64,000 bases of DNA from Impatiens glandulifera (Eukaryota > Streptophyta > Magnoliopsida > Ericales > Balsaminaceae). A program made the position numbers and the translations under genes. Each line of letters starts with the position of its first letter. The first letter of the stretch is position 1. The notes under the pieces are model-generated. The model ran no database searches, was not told where the DNA came from, and saw only the letters and a list, made by a program, of their open reading frames with translations. The stretch is from positions 20,251,125 through 20,315,124 of the forward strand of contig NC_061869.1 in the NCBI RefSeq assembly GCF_907164915.1. The letters run 5' to 3'. Positions 44,201 through 55,000 of the stretch are shown in pieces.

Positions 44201-45323
44201 GGATTTCCCATTTTGTGTTGTGATTAATGCGTATGTTTTTGACTTTACAGACGACTTTCTGCTAGCCACTGATCCTTTAGCTTTTGATGAAGACTTTTTT
44301 TAAAACTCCTTGACTTAGAGTCAGGTTTTAGATTGCCAGACTTGTTAGCTGCTTCTAGCTTATTCTTAAGCCAGCTAATAGTCAGCGAAACATAAACTAT
44401 TTTATTTTTGAAAGCAACTTCTTCATGAATAGCATCAGATTCAATATCATTCATACTCCCTTTGAAAAAACTTATTGGCTTAAGTTTGTCAGATGAGTTG
44501 GACTTTTTGCATGACAGGTTAGGGTCATTGCTATCAAACCCCAATCCGATCTAGATCCAGCGGGTTTCAACATGTTTATCTGATATTTGACAGCATCTCC
44601 TGATCTTGTCCATGCATTGACTACATAGTTTAATCTCTTGTTTTCAGATAAGAGGGTCTGAATCTGTTCCTTGAGTATCTGATTCTCAGATGAGATATCT
44701 ATGAAGTTTTCATCAAAAACGTTTGATTTAGAATTTTGTTGGAGGAAAGAACAGTTGATTCATATTTGACTTTCATTTCATAAAAAGAGTCAGTTAACTT
44801 CTTGTACTCAATGGCCATTTCATTGAGTGCATTAGTTAACTCCTCGTTTGTAAATTCTGGTGCAGAGAGATCATTTACCTTGGATTGATCATCTGCCATC
44901 AAACATGTGACAACTTCATCTTCTTTTTCAACAGGAGACTCCTCTGAATCACTGTCAGCCCATCTGGATTTGTTTTCACTACACATGAATGCTTTCTGGT
45001 TCTTCTTAACTTGAGTACTTGTACCGTAGATGTACTTAAAGCTTATCCCATATCACTATAGTAGAGGAACAGAACTTGATTTCATAGAACACGTTCATGT
45101 TGATCGACTGGTACAGAATATTCCTTGCAACATTGTCCAGGTTATTGGTCATCTTGTCTTCAGTAGTCCACTCACTTCTTGGCTTCGAAGTCTTCATAGG
45201 GCCATCAGTAATGACGCTCCACATATCACAGTCAAGAGCAGCCAAGTGAGCTTGCATACTCATCATCCAATATTCACAGTTGTTGTCCATTGACAGAATA
45301 AGGATCTCATTGATGATAGACAT
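44201..45323 (-). pseudogene. Element E gag (internally deleted)
   Basis: N-terminal gag is open 45323-45036 (EYWMMSMQAHLAALDCDMWS, ILYQSINMNVFYEI). It then runs from IWDKLKHIYGTSTQV straight into KAFMCSENKSRWADSDSEES (44990), skipping the rest of the capsid-like domain and the zinc knuckle that element B retains. Downstream is a coiled-coil-like part (EFTNEELTNALNEMAIEYKK, 44850) and a linker with stops to protease. Start chosen shortly after the primer-binding site. Confidence 0.8.
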
Positions 45324-45359
45324 GCTTCAGGTTTCTTGATGCTTGAGAATAGAAACAAG

Positions 45360-45371
45360 ACTCTGATACCA
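45360..45371 (-). promoter_or_regulatory. Primer-binding site of element E
   Basis: TGGTATCAGAGT on the minus strand, complementary to the 3' end of plant initiator-Met tRNA (last base of the core changed). It lies two bases inside the LTR end TCCTATCA, as expected for minus-strand priming in copia elements. Confidence 0.88.
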
Positions 45372-45373
45372 AT

Positions 45374-45995
45374 TGATAGGATCGGATTAATCGATAGAGA
45401 CAGGGGTCTGGCTATGGATGAAGGCTTATGAAAAACGGTTTGAAAGAAATTTTGTTAGGGATTTAATTCGCTTTCTATTCTACGCAAACACTTGTAAACA
45501 CTTGGAACAGATTCAAGGCGGAATTGTTTACTTAGGTTTGAAGCACAAGATAAAATATGAAAAGATGACAGAAATGAAGGAACATAGCAGTTTGTTTATG
45601 GATGTTCGGAGAAACTCTCCTACGTCACCCCTTCTAACTACCGGAAGGATTCACTATAATATGATTCAAATCAAATACAGTTTACACACACTTAGCTCAC
45701 TATTGAACATAACACTTTCTGTTCAATTACAAGATGAAGAATATCACTCAGCTATTTTTGATTCTAGCTCTCTCTTGATTCACACACAGTACAATCAGAA
45801 AGCGGTTTCATAGTATAAATATTCAAAGGCTTGAATTTAGTAAGCAAGATGATCGAGATAATGGCAGTTCGTAAGGCAGTCAATTGATTGTCAAAGAACA
45901 AGTGTTTTGTCCTTTTTCCTTGAGATATGTTAAATACTGAGCAGGAGCTAACGGTAGAATCTTTTAGAATGATACGTGGCACTCTTCCATTGGAA
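45374..45995 (-). repeat. 5' LTR of element E, 3' part only
   Basis: The minus strand ends ATCCGATCCTATCA before the PBS. It contains the family block GAAGGGGTGACGTAGGAG and CCGAACATCCATAAA (45595-45640) and TGCCACGT (about 45975), which also occurs in LTR C (25400). Beyond about 45995 the sequence is that of element F, so the U3 part with any minisatellite is lost. Confidence 0.75.
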
Positions 45996-47583
45996 AGCCT
46001 CCATTGTACACAGCAGGTTCTGAGCACAAGGAGGTTGTTACAAAATTATCATCCCTGAATCGACAGGACCTTACAATGTTCCTTTTTGGTCGAGATTTTT
46101 CATTCTGTTGTTGACTTGATTCTTCCTGATGTGGACTTCCTGGTAACCTTTCACCTTTGGCTCCTTCATCGATTGAAATATCTTGAGCTAAGTCAGGGCT
46201 CCCCCTATCACTATTATTACTACTACAGGAGCTTCCCGTAGACGTGGGAATGGAAAAATCAGTCTGAACAATTTCTTCAACGTCCTTCATATAGTATGAA
46301 GAAATTTCGTCGAAAAAAACATATTTCGACACAGTGCATTTATGGGTTGATGGATCCATACACCGCCACCCTTTCTTTCTATGGTCAGAGCCGACGAACA
46401 CGTATTTTATTGCCTTCGCATCAAATTTTCTCCTTCTCGAGTCTGGAATATGGACATAACAAATAGATCCAAAAACTCGAAAATGTTTAACATTTGGCTT
46501 AAAAGAAAAAAGCATCTCGAATGGAGATTTGAACTCATTTGGGCTAAGTGGAACTTGATTGATGACATGAGCAGCACAACTCATGCCTTCTGCCCATAAC
46601 TGCCTTGGTATATTCTTCATATGCAGCCAAGACTTACAAGTCTCTGTAAGGTGTCGAATCTTCCTTTCGACTATCCCATTCTGTTGTGGGGTGTCAGGAC
46701 AAGAGGGTTCTCTTTTTATGCCATTTTGCCTACAAAACAATTCAAACTCTTTTGAACAAAATTCCCCACCATTATCTGTCCGCAATACTCGAATTTTCCT
46801 TTCTTGTTCTCCTTTTATCGTCTCCTTGAACTCGAGAAATTTAGAGAACTTTTCATACTTCTCTTTCACAAAGTACACCCAATTGAACCTGGAGAAATCA
46901 TCCACAAACAACAACATATATTTACTTCCCGAGTATGAGGCAGATCGAGTTGGTCCCATCAAGTCACTATGAACTCGATCCAAAGGACCCTTACTTCTCG
47001 ATACAGAGTTTTCGAATGGAAGTCGATGAGACTTCCCATATTGACATCCTTCACTCAAACTTCCCACCTCAATTCTCAGATCTTCAGGTAGACCTTCGAC
47101 AGGTTTCTTTCGAGACATAACACTGAGCTTAGTCATATTGACATTCCCAAGTCTTGCATGCCATAGAAAATAGGTGCTTTTATCGTTCACATTTTCTATG
47201 TACGAATTTAAAGTTGAAAGGACAAAGAGATCATTTACTTGAGTTCCAGTATGAACCACATCCGCCTTGATTTCTTTCACGTTCCTTAAGAACTTCACAT
47301 CATGTGGACCGAACAACACTAGATTTCTAGCGTCTACAGCATTTGCAATCGAGAAGAGATTCTTATGAATTCCTGGGACGTGGTATACATTCTTCAAAGT
47401 AATAGATTCTCTTTTGTCGCTTTCAATGACAGTCGATCCTTCCTTTTTAACTTTGTGAACCGAGTTATCTGCCGTGACAATGCCACTGCCTCCATTATGA
47501 ACTCGACTCGACGAGAACACAGAATCATCTCCAATAACATGATGTCCGCACCCTGAATCGACGATCCACCTTTGATCGATTTC
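45996..47583 (-). pseudogene. Element F pol: protease and integrase (3'-truncated)
   Basis: A single open frame on the minus strand runs from just after a TAG at 47584-47586 to 45964; the last few codons belong to LTR E. Protease: WIVDSGCGHHVIGDDSVF (about 47570). GAG-pre-integrase: FLWHARLGNVNMTKL ... GCQYGKSHRLPF; relatives have LGH and C-x2-C, so one His and one Cys of the zinc site are lost. Integrase keeps all three catalytic acids in context: VHSDLMGP, LRTDNGGEF and TPQQNGIVERK. A C-terminal FRVFGSICYVHIPDSRRRKF region and RPKRNIV linker follow. RT and RNase H are absent: the frame runs into LTR E near 45995. It differs clearly from A-E and represents another copia lineage. Confidence 0.9.
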
Positions 47584-48491
47584 CTATTTACCATGAGACG
47601 CCTCTGTTTTCTTTTCTTTCGAAGTCATCACATCGACATGAAAAGCCTTTTCTCAGTCCTCCTCAATACGTTGGTTAGACTTTTCTCCGAGATTTGAACT
47701 AACAAAATTTCCATTTAAATTTACTCGACAATCTCTCTTTAAGTGTCTAGTCTTGCCGCACCTGAAACACTTAAGGGACTTTTTAGGAATATTTGAAGAA
47801 TCCTGACATGTTTCTTCCTTCTTCGACTTTCCCTTTTTCCAGCTCGATTTCTTCACGAACAACGCATTGTTCAACTCCTCCTCTATACTTGTTCCAGTCA
47901 TTTGTGCGGCCAACGACTCTTGAGATGACAAGAGATTTTCAAACTCCTCGAGTGAAGGTTGTTGAGCCCAACCTTGAATCGAGGTGATGAATGGTATATA
48001 TTCGGTCGAATTCCTCGAACAATATGCCTCTTTGTTCGAGCCTCTGAGATTTTCTCATCTGGTTTCAATAAAGAAATTTCTGAGCATATACTCTTTACCT
48101 TAAGAAAGAACTCTGAGACAGATCCGATTTGTTTTGCGACTGCCAACTCGTTTTCAAGCATCTGGAGACGAGCCTCGTTCTTCTTGTTGAAAAGACGATC
48201 AAGCGTTTCCCAGATCTCACGAGCAGATCCACAACCGATGATATGCTCAAACAAATTATGGGAGATTGACCTCTTCAACACAAATTATGTCTTCGCGTTG
48301 AGTCTCTTTCGCTTCTTTGATGCTTCTGCATTTTCAGCAACATCATCAGGAGCTACATCATCATCGTCTACGACGATGTCCCACAAATCTTCCCCAACCA
48401 GGTACGATTCTATATAGGTTTTCCATATCCGGTAGTTTGACTGGTTTAACAACTCCAAACTGAGTCCAGCTACACGACCACCACTTTCCAT
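47584..48491 (-). pseudogene. Element F gag
   Basis: Starts at ATG 48491-48489, some 40 nt after the PBS: MESGGRVAGLSLELLNQSNY, IWKTYIESYLVGEDLWDIV, an acidic run, a stop after KRKRLNAKT, then an open UBN2-type stretch (FEHIIGCGSAREIWETLDRL, ARLQMLENELAVAKQIGSVS, 48281-47898). A frameshift leads to the C-terminal part (47931-47653) with zinc knuckle CFRCGKTRHLKRDC (C-x2-C-x4-H-x4-C intact, 47770-47730). A TAG separates it from protease, which may be decay because most copia elements use one frame. Not functional, but mildly damaged. Confidence 0.87.
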
Positions 48492-48531
48492 ATCGAATAA
48501 CAACGATACCTTCTTCAACAATATTACCAAA

Positions 48532-48543
48532 GTTATGATACCA
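48532..48543 (-). promoter_or_regulatory. Primer-binding site of element F
   Basis: TGGTATCATAAC on the minus strand, immediately next to the LTR end TTCGTTACA. The first eight bases match initiator-Met tRNA; the rest deviate from TGGTATCAGAGC. Confidence 0.75.
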
Positions 48544-48817
48544 TGTAACGAAGTCACAATCAGGACTTCGATGATCGAATCGTGGAGAAATATATTAGAA
48601 AGTGAATAGAAAATTTAGAGAATAAAAATAACCTTGAATGAAAATCTGTCTATTGAAATTGATAGAATAAGAACACAATTACAATCCTTAAATAAAGTAA
48701 AGCATAACTAAGAGACATGAAGAGTCTCATTTACTAGATAAGACCAAGAGTCTTTGACAATCCAAGAGGCTCTTGAATAACAAAAAAACACATTAATTAT
48801 TATTTTAATTTCTAACA
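48544..48817 (-). repeat. 5' LTR of element F
   Basis: 274 bp, minus strand TGTTAGAAATTAAAATAAT ... GACTTCGTTACA, i.e. TG...CA with TGTTA/TAACA-type ends. It contains AAATGAGACTCTTCATGTC and a TTATTCTATCAATTTC stretch before the end. There is no partner LTR because the 3' half of the element is gone. Confidence 0.8.
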
Positions 48818-50093
48818 AATTAGGTCAGTGGGAGGAAATTGGTTGGTATTGGCCACCCCAATTTTAGTGTAGAAGATTTTGGATTCAATTATTAACTTTT
48901 CCATTAATTAAATATTTTTAGATGTAGTAGGAGCAGGTGGTGATAACTTCGTCCTCCTCCTCCTTGAAGAAGTCAGTTGAGATGGCGGCATAAATTGTTG
49001 GCGGGAGAACTGATAGAGGAGTAAGGGAGACAATTAGGCCAGTGGAGGAAAATGGTTGAAATTGACCACCCCAAACTCAGTGCAACAAATTTTGGATTTT
49101 GTTTGTTTGTCTGTTCTGTCTCTATATGAAGAGTGGCTAGCTTGATGATGCAAATTCCATATCGGAACAAAAAAGTTGACATCTAGATGGTGTTGGAAGC
49201 TGAAGTTCATCTCGAAGCGGTACGTGTTCAACACCGCAACGAAGGTAATTATCTTGAATAATCTCTCTTTAGATAATAGTTTAGGTCTTTCTTTGTTGTT
49301 GAAAATTATCTCTCTTTATATAGTAGCTTAGGTCTTTATTTGTTGTTGATGAATATTTCTTTATATTTGCAAGTCTAGATAGTTATATTATTGTATCTCT
49401 AACTTTATTGTCTATAACTTAAGATTATATGAAAATAGGAAATTGTCCATTTTTGCTGGAGGAGTGTTGTTGTGGCTGACCTATTCAAGTATTGAACATA
49501 ATTATATATGAATCAATATCGAGAGGAGAAATTATGTTTTCTAAATGAAGTAATTATTATGATCTAATGGAATGCTTAGATTAATTTTTTATTATTACCA
49601 TTTCGTTCTTGAGGTGGAAGTTGGGGAGGGTTGAAAAGAGATATTGTTCCGACGATGTTGAGTGGCGTCTTGTATTGGCAATTTTGCGACTTTCTTACCT
49701 TCAAATTATTCCTGGTTCACTTCATGTAATTATAATAATGTACCATACAAAATTACTCATTTGTCTATGTAACATATGAAACTATTATTGATTTTTTCCT
49801 ACTAGGTACCAAATAATTTAAATTTTAAAATGGTAAAAATGTATTTAAAATTTATTTATAATTATAAAAAAAGCAAATGATATATTAAAAAAATAATTAT
49901 AGAATTGATGCAAGATTTACAGAGAAAAATATAATTATAATATAATTTTTTTATTTATATATATATATATATATTAATTTTAAATATTTTATAATATTTG
50001 TAAAATATATATTATAATAATATTATTTTTTATATTTATTTTATTATTATTATATTTAAGTTATTTATTTTTCTATTTTTGATAAATATATAT
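48818..50093. other. Intergenic, AT-rich with small duplications
   Basis: No gene recognised. A ~75-bp segment is duplicated at 48823-48892 and 49034-49105 (TTAGG-CAGTGG-AGGAAA ... CCACCCCAA-TCAGTG). A ~48-bp tandem duplication occurs at 49265-49360 (TCTCTCTTTA-ATA-TAG-TTAGG). 49830-50110 is nearly pure A/T with an AT microsatellite at 49957-49972. Confidence 0.45.
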
Positions 50094-50113
50094 TTTTACT
50101 GAATTTGATTTTT

Positions 50114-50256
50114 ATTTGTTTATAATTAAAGGAGAACTAGCCTGACAATTCACTGTCATGGTCTCCGATTAAACTCAAAATGCTTTAAGATAGAATCAAA
50201 CTCGTGACATTTTAATCTCTTAAGTCGACTCTTACCACTATGCTACTTTGGTGGGA
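50114..50256 (-). mobile_element. tRNA-derived SINE with 20-bp target duplication
   Basis: On the minus strand the head reads CCACCAAAGTAGCATAGTGG and carries polymerase III box A (TAGCATAGTGGTAAG) and box B (GAGTTTGATTC, complement of 50192-50202), followed by a non-tRNA tail. It is flanked by TTTTACTGAATTTGATTTTT (50094-50113) and TTTTACTAAATTTGATTTTT (50257-50276), a 20-bp direct repeat with one mismatch typical of L1-type target-primed insertion. A sister copy lies at 58536-58630 (opposite strand). Confidence 0.8.
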
Positions 50257-50276
50257 TTTTACTAAATTTGATTTTT

Positions 50277-50655
50277 CAATATACAAACTAAAATGAATGG
50301 GTTATCTAATATTTCGGTATATTTCGGTATTATATTTTTTAAATAAACAGTATCACCAATAAGTACGGATATATTCAAAACTTAATGTTTGAAAATATTT
50401 TGTCAATTTTTTTTTAGTGTGTTTAGTTAATCTAGACCACATTTTATACAATATATTTCCTTTAAGTTTTATAAATAAACAAAAATTAAACTTCAAACTT
50501 ATAAAATAAATCATGTAACTTTAGATATTTCATGCATCTAAAAATATATGTTAAATATAATTAAAATCAATTCAAAAATTAAATTTAAATAATATTATTT
50601 TATTTAAAATATTTATTCATAAATAATATTTTAATTATATCTTTATCAGTTCAAA
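50277..50655. other. Intergenic flank of element H
   Basis: AT-rich, no gene or repeat recognised. Confidence 0.4.
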
Positions 50656-50873
50656 TGTAAGGAACTGTGCTAGTTCCTATAATAATAATAATAGTTTTCG
50701 GAGTGAGTGGGATAACCAATAGATTTTGTTGGAAAATTTATTTAATATGCATCATAATTTATTTTGGTATTTGAAGAGTCAAGCATTTGAAGAACCAATA
50801 TTTTTCTATAAAGATTTGTAAGAATCTATTTAAGATGAATAAAAATAAATATTTTGCACTTTTGTTACCAACA
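50656..50873 (+). repeat. 5' LTR of element H
   Basis: Ends TTTGTTACCAACA, followed four bases later by the PBS. From GAGTGAGTGGGATAACCAA onward it aligns with the 3' LTR (GGTGAGTGAGATAACCAA at 55590). The first ~35 bp differ, so the start at TGTAAGG is provisional. An extra CATTTGAAGAACCAATA-like stretch is present relative to the 3' LTR. Confidence 0.75.
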
Positions 50874-50877
50874 AATT

Positions 50878-50889
50878 GGTATCAGAGTC
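50878..50889 (+). promoter_or_regulatory. Primer-binding site of element H
   Basis: TGGTATCAGAGT, complementary to the initiator-Met tRNA 3' end with one mismatch, four bases after the LTR end. Confidence 0.85.
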
Positions 50890-51022
50890 ATTGTGTGTGA
50901 GGTGAGCGTGAGAGAACATGTCAGTCTCAAAAGAGAACGTCGCGGTGTGCGCTGATCGAGAGAGATAGAGGAGCGATCGAGAGCTTTGTGAGGTGCGTGT
51001 TGAGTGTAAACACTTGAAGAAA

Positions 51023-52070
51023 ATGGTAGTTCTAACCAATGGTATCCCACTACCCAAGTTAATAAAATGCGTCAACTACGACAATTGGAAGGTGCAGATA
51101 AAGGCCCTTTTCAGCTCCTAATATAACTGGGATGTGGTTAAGACTAGGTATGAGGAACCGGCAAACACAGATGGGTATTCAAATGCCTAGTTGAACGCGT
51201 TGAAGATCATTCGAGCTAAAGACAAAGCGACTTTGTATCTACTATACTGATCTGTCAACGAATCTGGCTTTGATAAGATAGCCGACACAAAATTTTCCAA
51301 AGTATCATGGGATATACTCGAAACAGAAAACAAAGGAGCCGAACGGGTGAATCAAGCCCAATTTCAAACTCTAAGGGGCGATCTAGAAAACATGAGAATG
51401 AAAGAGTCTGAAAGTGTATCTGAGTTTATTACTCGGGTGGAACCCATGGTGAACAAGCTGAATCAGAATGGTGAGAGTCTTTCATCAAACCGAGTTGTTG
51501 AAAGATTTTGAGTTCATTGACAGATGGTTTTGAAAATATCGTGTGCGCAATAGAGGAATCTAAGGATCTATCAATGCTCACCATTGAAGAGTTTTATGGG
51601 TCCCTAAAAGCGCATGAGCAGAGAAAGAAAAATAAGAAGAGGAAGTCCATTGAACAGGCTCTCTAGGTGAAGGCGAAAATAAAAGAAGAGAATGTGCTCT
51701 ATGCTCAGAGTACTAGAGTCAGAGGAAGAGGTAGACGCCTAAGTGGTAGAGGAAGAGGAGGACAAAGAAGTGAGCAAGTCGGCCAACAGATCTGGCATGG
51801 TCGAGGTCAAGCTTGGGTTGATAGGACAAACACAAACAATAATATTGAGTGTTATAATTGTGGAAAGTATGGGCATGTTTCCATGGATTGTTACTCGATA
51901 AAATGCTACAACTGCGGAAAATTGGATCATATTTCCAATTATTGTAAAACCAAGAAAAATGAGGAACCAATAAACTTCTTTGTTGAGAAAGAAGATGTAG
52001 GATTGTTTCTGGTGACAAAAATTCCAGAAACTGAGATCAAACCGAGTTGTTCTAATAACTCATTTTGTTA
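51023..52070 (+). pseudogene. Element H gag with two zinc knuckles
   Basis: Starts MVVLTNGIPLPKLI, then YDNWKVQIKALFSS and a stop. Open UBN2-like parts (NQAQFQTLRGDLENMRMKES, SVSEFITRVEPMVNKLNQNG) are broken by further stops and a shift near 51510. The last 134 codons (51667-52071) are open: an Arg/Gly-rich segment (RGRGRRLSGRGRGGQRSEQ) and two consecutive CCHC knuckles, CYNCGKYGHVSMDC (51850-51891) and CYNCGKLDHISNYC (51904-51945). Most copia gags have one. The second knuckle has lost no ligand. Confidence 0.85.
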
Positions 52071-55000
52071 ATTGGACACTAGCACAAGTAACCACATGTG
52101 TGTGGCGAAAGGCTATTCAAAATACTCTCAAAAGTGGAGTCCGGGTCCATTTCTTTCGGTGACGCTTTAAAAGTAGCCGACAAGGGTCGAGAAATGATCA
52201 GGTATCAACGGAGAAATAGGGGAATCAGAGAGATCAGAGATGCTTACTATATACATGATCTCAAAAGTAATATACTGAGCATGAGAAAGTTGATTAAGAA
52301 AGGGTACTCGGCTCTAATGAAGATATGAGAACTACAACTAAGGGATAAACTCTGGAGGATCATTGCCCACGTAAAAATGAAGAAAGTTGCTTGTACAAAC
52401 TTGAGCTTAAAATAATTCAAGATAAATGTATGCAACTTGATCTAAAGGATGAGGCCATGAAGTGACATTATTAGTTCGGTCATCTTCACTTCGGAGGGTT
52501 AACCGAGCTGGTGAAAATGGAGAAGGTGTTTGAACTGCCTAATATTATATTCGAAAAGTGGTTATGTGAAGAATGTGTGATCGAGAAGTAAGTAAGAACT
52601 TCTTTCACAAGCAGTTCTAAATACCGAGTAAATAAGCAACTCAAACTGATCCATACTAATTTATGTGGGCCGATAACTCCATAATTATTCAGAGGTAAGA
52701 GATACTTTCTCTCTTTAATTGATGATTTCTTGAGGAAGTCATGGGTTTATTTTCTAAAGGAGAAGTCAAAAGTGTTTGAAATATTCAATAAATTTAAAAT
52801 GATGGTGAAGAAAGAAACAAACAAAGTCATCAAAGGAGTCTAATTTGACAGAGGAGGTGAGTTCACTTTTGTTGAGTTTAACAAATACTACGAGGAACAT
52901 GGGATCAAGCATTTCATGACTGTGTCATATTCTCTGTAGCAAACCAGTGTAGCAGAACGAAAGAATCGAATTATTCTTAATATGGTTCGATCTATGTTGA
53001 AAGGAAAGAATATGCCGAAAAAGTTTTGGGCAAGGCGGTGTAGTGTGCAATTTATGTGCAAAATAGATGTCCACATGTAAAACTAGGAGAGAAGATGCCT
53101 TAAGAGATTTGGAGTGGTATGAAAGCGAATGGCTTTCATCTCAATATGTTCGGTAGTATGGCCTATGGACAAGTACCAAGTCAGCACATGACAAAATTAG
53201 AAGATTAGAGCAAAAAGTACATATTTATCGGATATGATGAAAAATCTAAGGCATATAAATTGTTTGATCATGTTAACAAGAAATTGGTTGTGAACCGAGA
53301 TGTTCATGTAGAGGAATCAATGGCATGGAACTAGAGTAACCCAATTGAGGAAGAAACAAATTTTGAGGTTGTTATGCCTCCGATATCAACAACCATCGAG
53401 CTTTCAGAAGATGAATCTGAGCATTAACAGCCCAGAATGAGAAGTTTGCAGGAGATATATGACACTACAAATAAAGTCCACGTTGTATATCTCATGTCCG
53501 ACTCAGAAATTTTGAATTTTGAGAAAGCTATAAAAGACGATAAATAGAGATTCGCTATGGATGAAGAAATTGGGGCAATTGAACGCAATAAAATATGGGA
53601 GTTGACCGACCTTCCTGAAGGAGCTCAACCCAGTTGAGTAAAATGGGTGTACAAAAAAGATGAATATTGAGGAAGAGGTTGAGCGTTATAAGGCTCGACT
53701 TGTGGTGAAGGGCTATAGACAAAAGGAGGGAATCGATTATGATGGTGTCTTTTCTCCTGTCATGAGAATGAAGTCAATCCGACTTCTGATCTCGTTAGCT
53801 TCTTAGAACTAACTAATGGTCGATTCTACAGATGGATGTGAAGTCAGCCTTTCTAAATGGAGTGATGAAGGAGGAGGTGTACGTCGAACAACCACTCAAA
53901 TATATGAAGAGAGGGAATGAGTAGAAGGTGTTGAGATTAAGAAAATCTCTTTACGAGTTGAAGTAGGCTCCTCGTGTTTGGAATGAGAGAATTGACGAGT
54001 GTTTCAAGAAAAGCGGGTGGGAGCATGTATTTTACACAAAGAAATCAGAAAATGATATGATTTTAGTCGCTCTCTATGTCAACGACCTCATATTCCTGGA
54101 AGCAACACATAATTGATTAAGGAGTTCAAGGAGGTAATGAAGAAAGAGTTCGAGATAACAGACTTAGATCTGATGAAATATTTGCTTGGCCTAGAAGTAG
54201 GGTTGTAAACGAATCGAAGTGAATATTACTGTATTCAATTCGTATTCGTGAAACTATTTGAATATTCGTATTCAAAATTGTTTCGAATAATTAATGTGAT
54301 TCGTATTCGATTTAAAATTAATATTCGTATTATTCGATCTGATTTGAGTATTCGATTCGATTTTTTTTAAAACATATTTTATACAATTTATTCGAAATTT
54401 TGAAAATTAATATTTTTACATAATATATAAATAATATTTATAAAATTAAAATTAATAAAACAGTATATATATATAATCGAATATTAGCGAATATCGAATC
54501 GAATATCTTGATTTTGTATTTGTATTCGTTTATTAGTCGAATCGAATCGAATATTTTTATTCGAATTCGAATAAAAAAATTACGAATACGAATATCAAAA
54601 TTCGAATACGAATACTGAATCGAATCAAAAGTATTTTATTCATTTACAACCCTACCTAGAAGTGAAGCAGTCGGAGGAAGGGACTTTTATATCCCAAGAG
54701 ATGTACTTGCATGAAATTTTAAAGAAGTTTAAAATGGAGGATTGTAACCCGATTTTTACTCCAATGGAACCAGACACACTAAACTCTCAAAGTTTGATGG
54801 AGGAGAACAAGATGATGCTGGGAGATATCGAAGCTTAATCCGAAGTCTAAAGTATCTTACAAGTACGAGATCCGACATAATGTTGAGTGTTGGGATAGCA
54901 AGCAGATTCATGGAGAATCCAAACTATACACATTGGAAGGCCTTGAAGAGAATTATGAGATAGGTTCGAGGAACCCTTTTACTTGGTCTTTTCTATTCAA

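Noticed and set aside
46381..46972. Plus-strand ORFs across 46381-47120
   Set aside because: Antisense shadows of the long integrase frame of element F.
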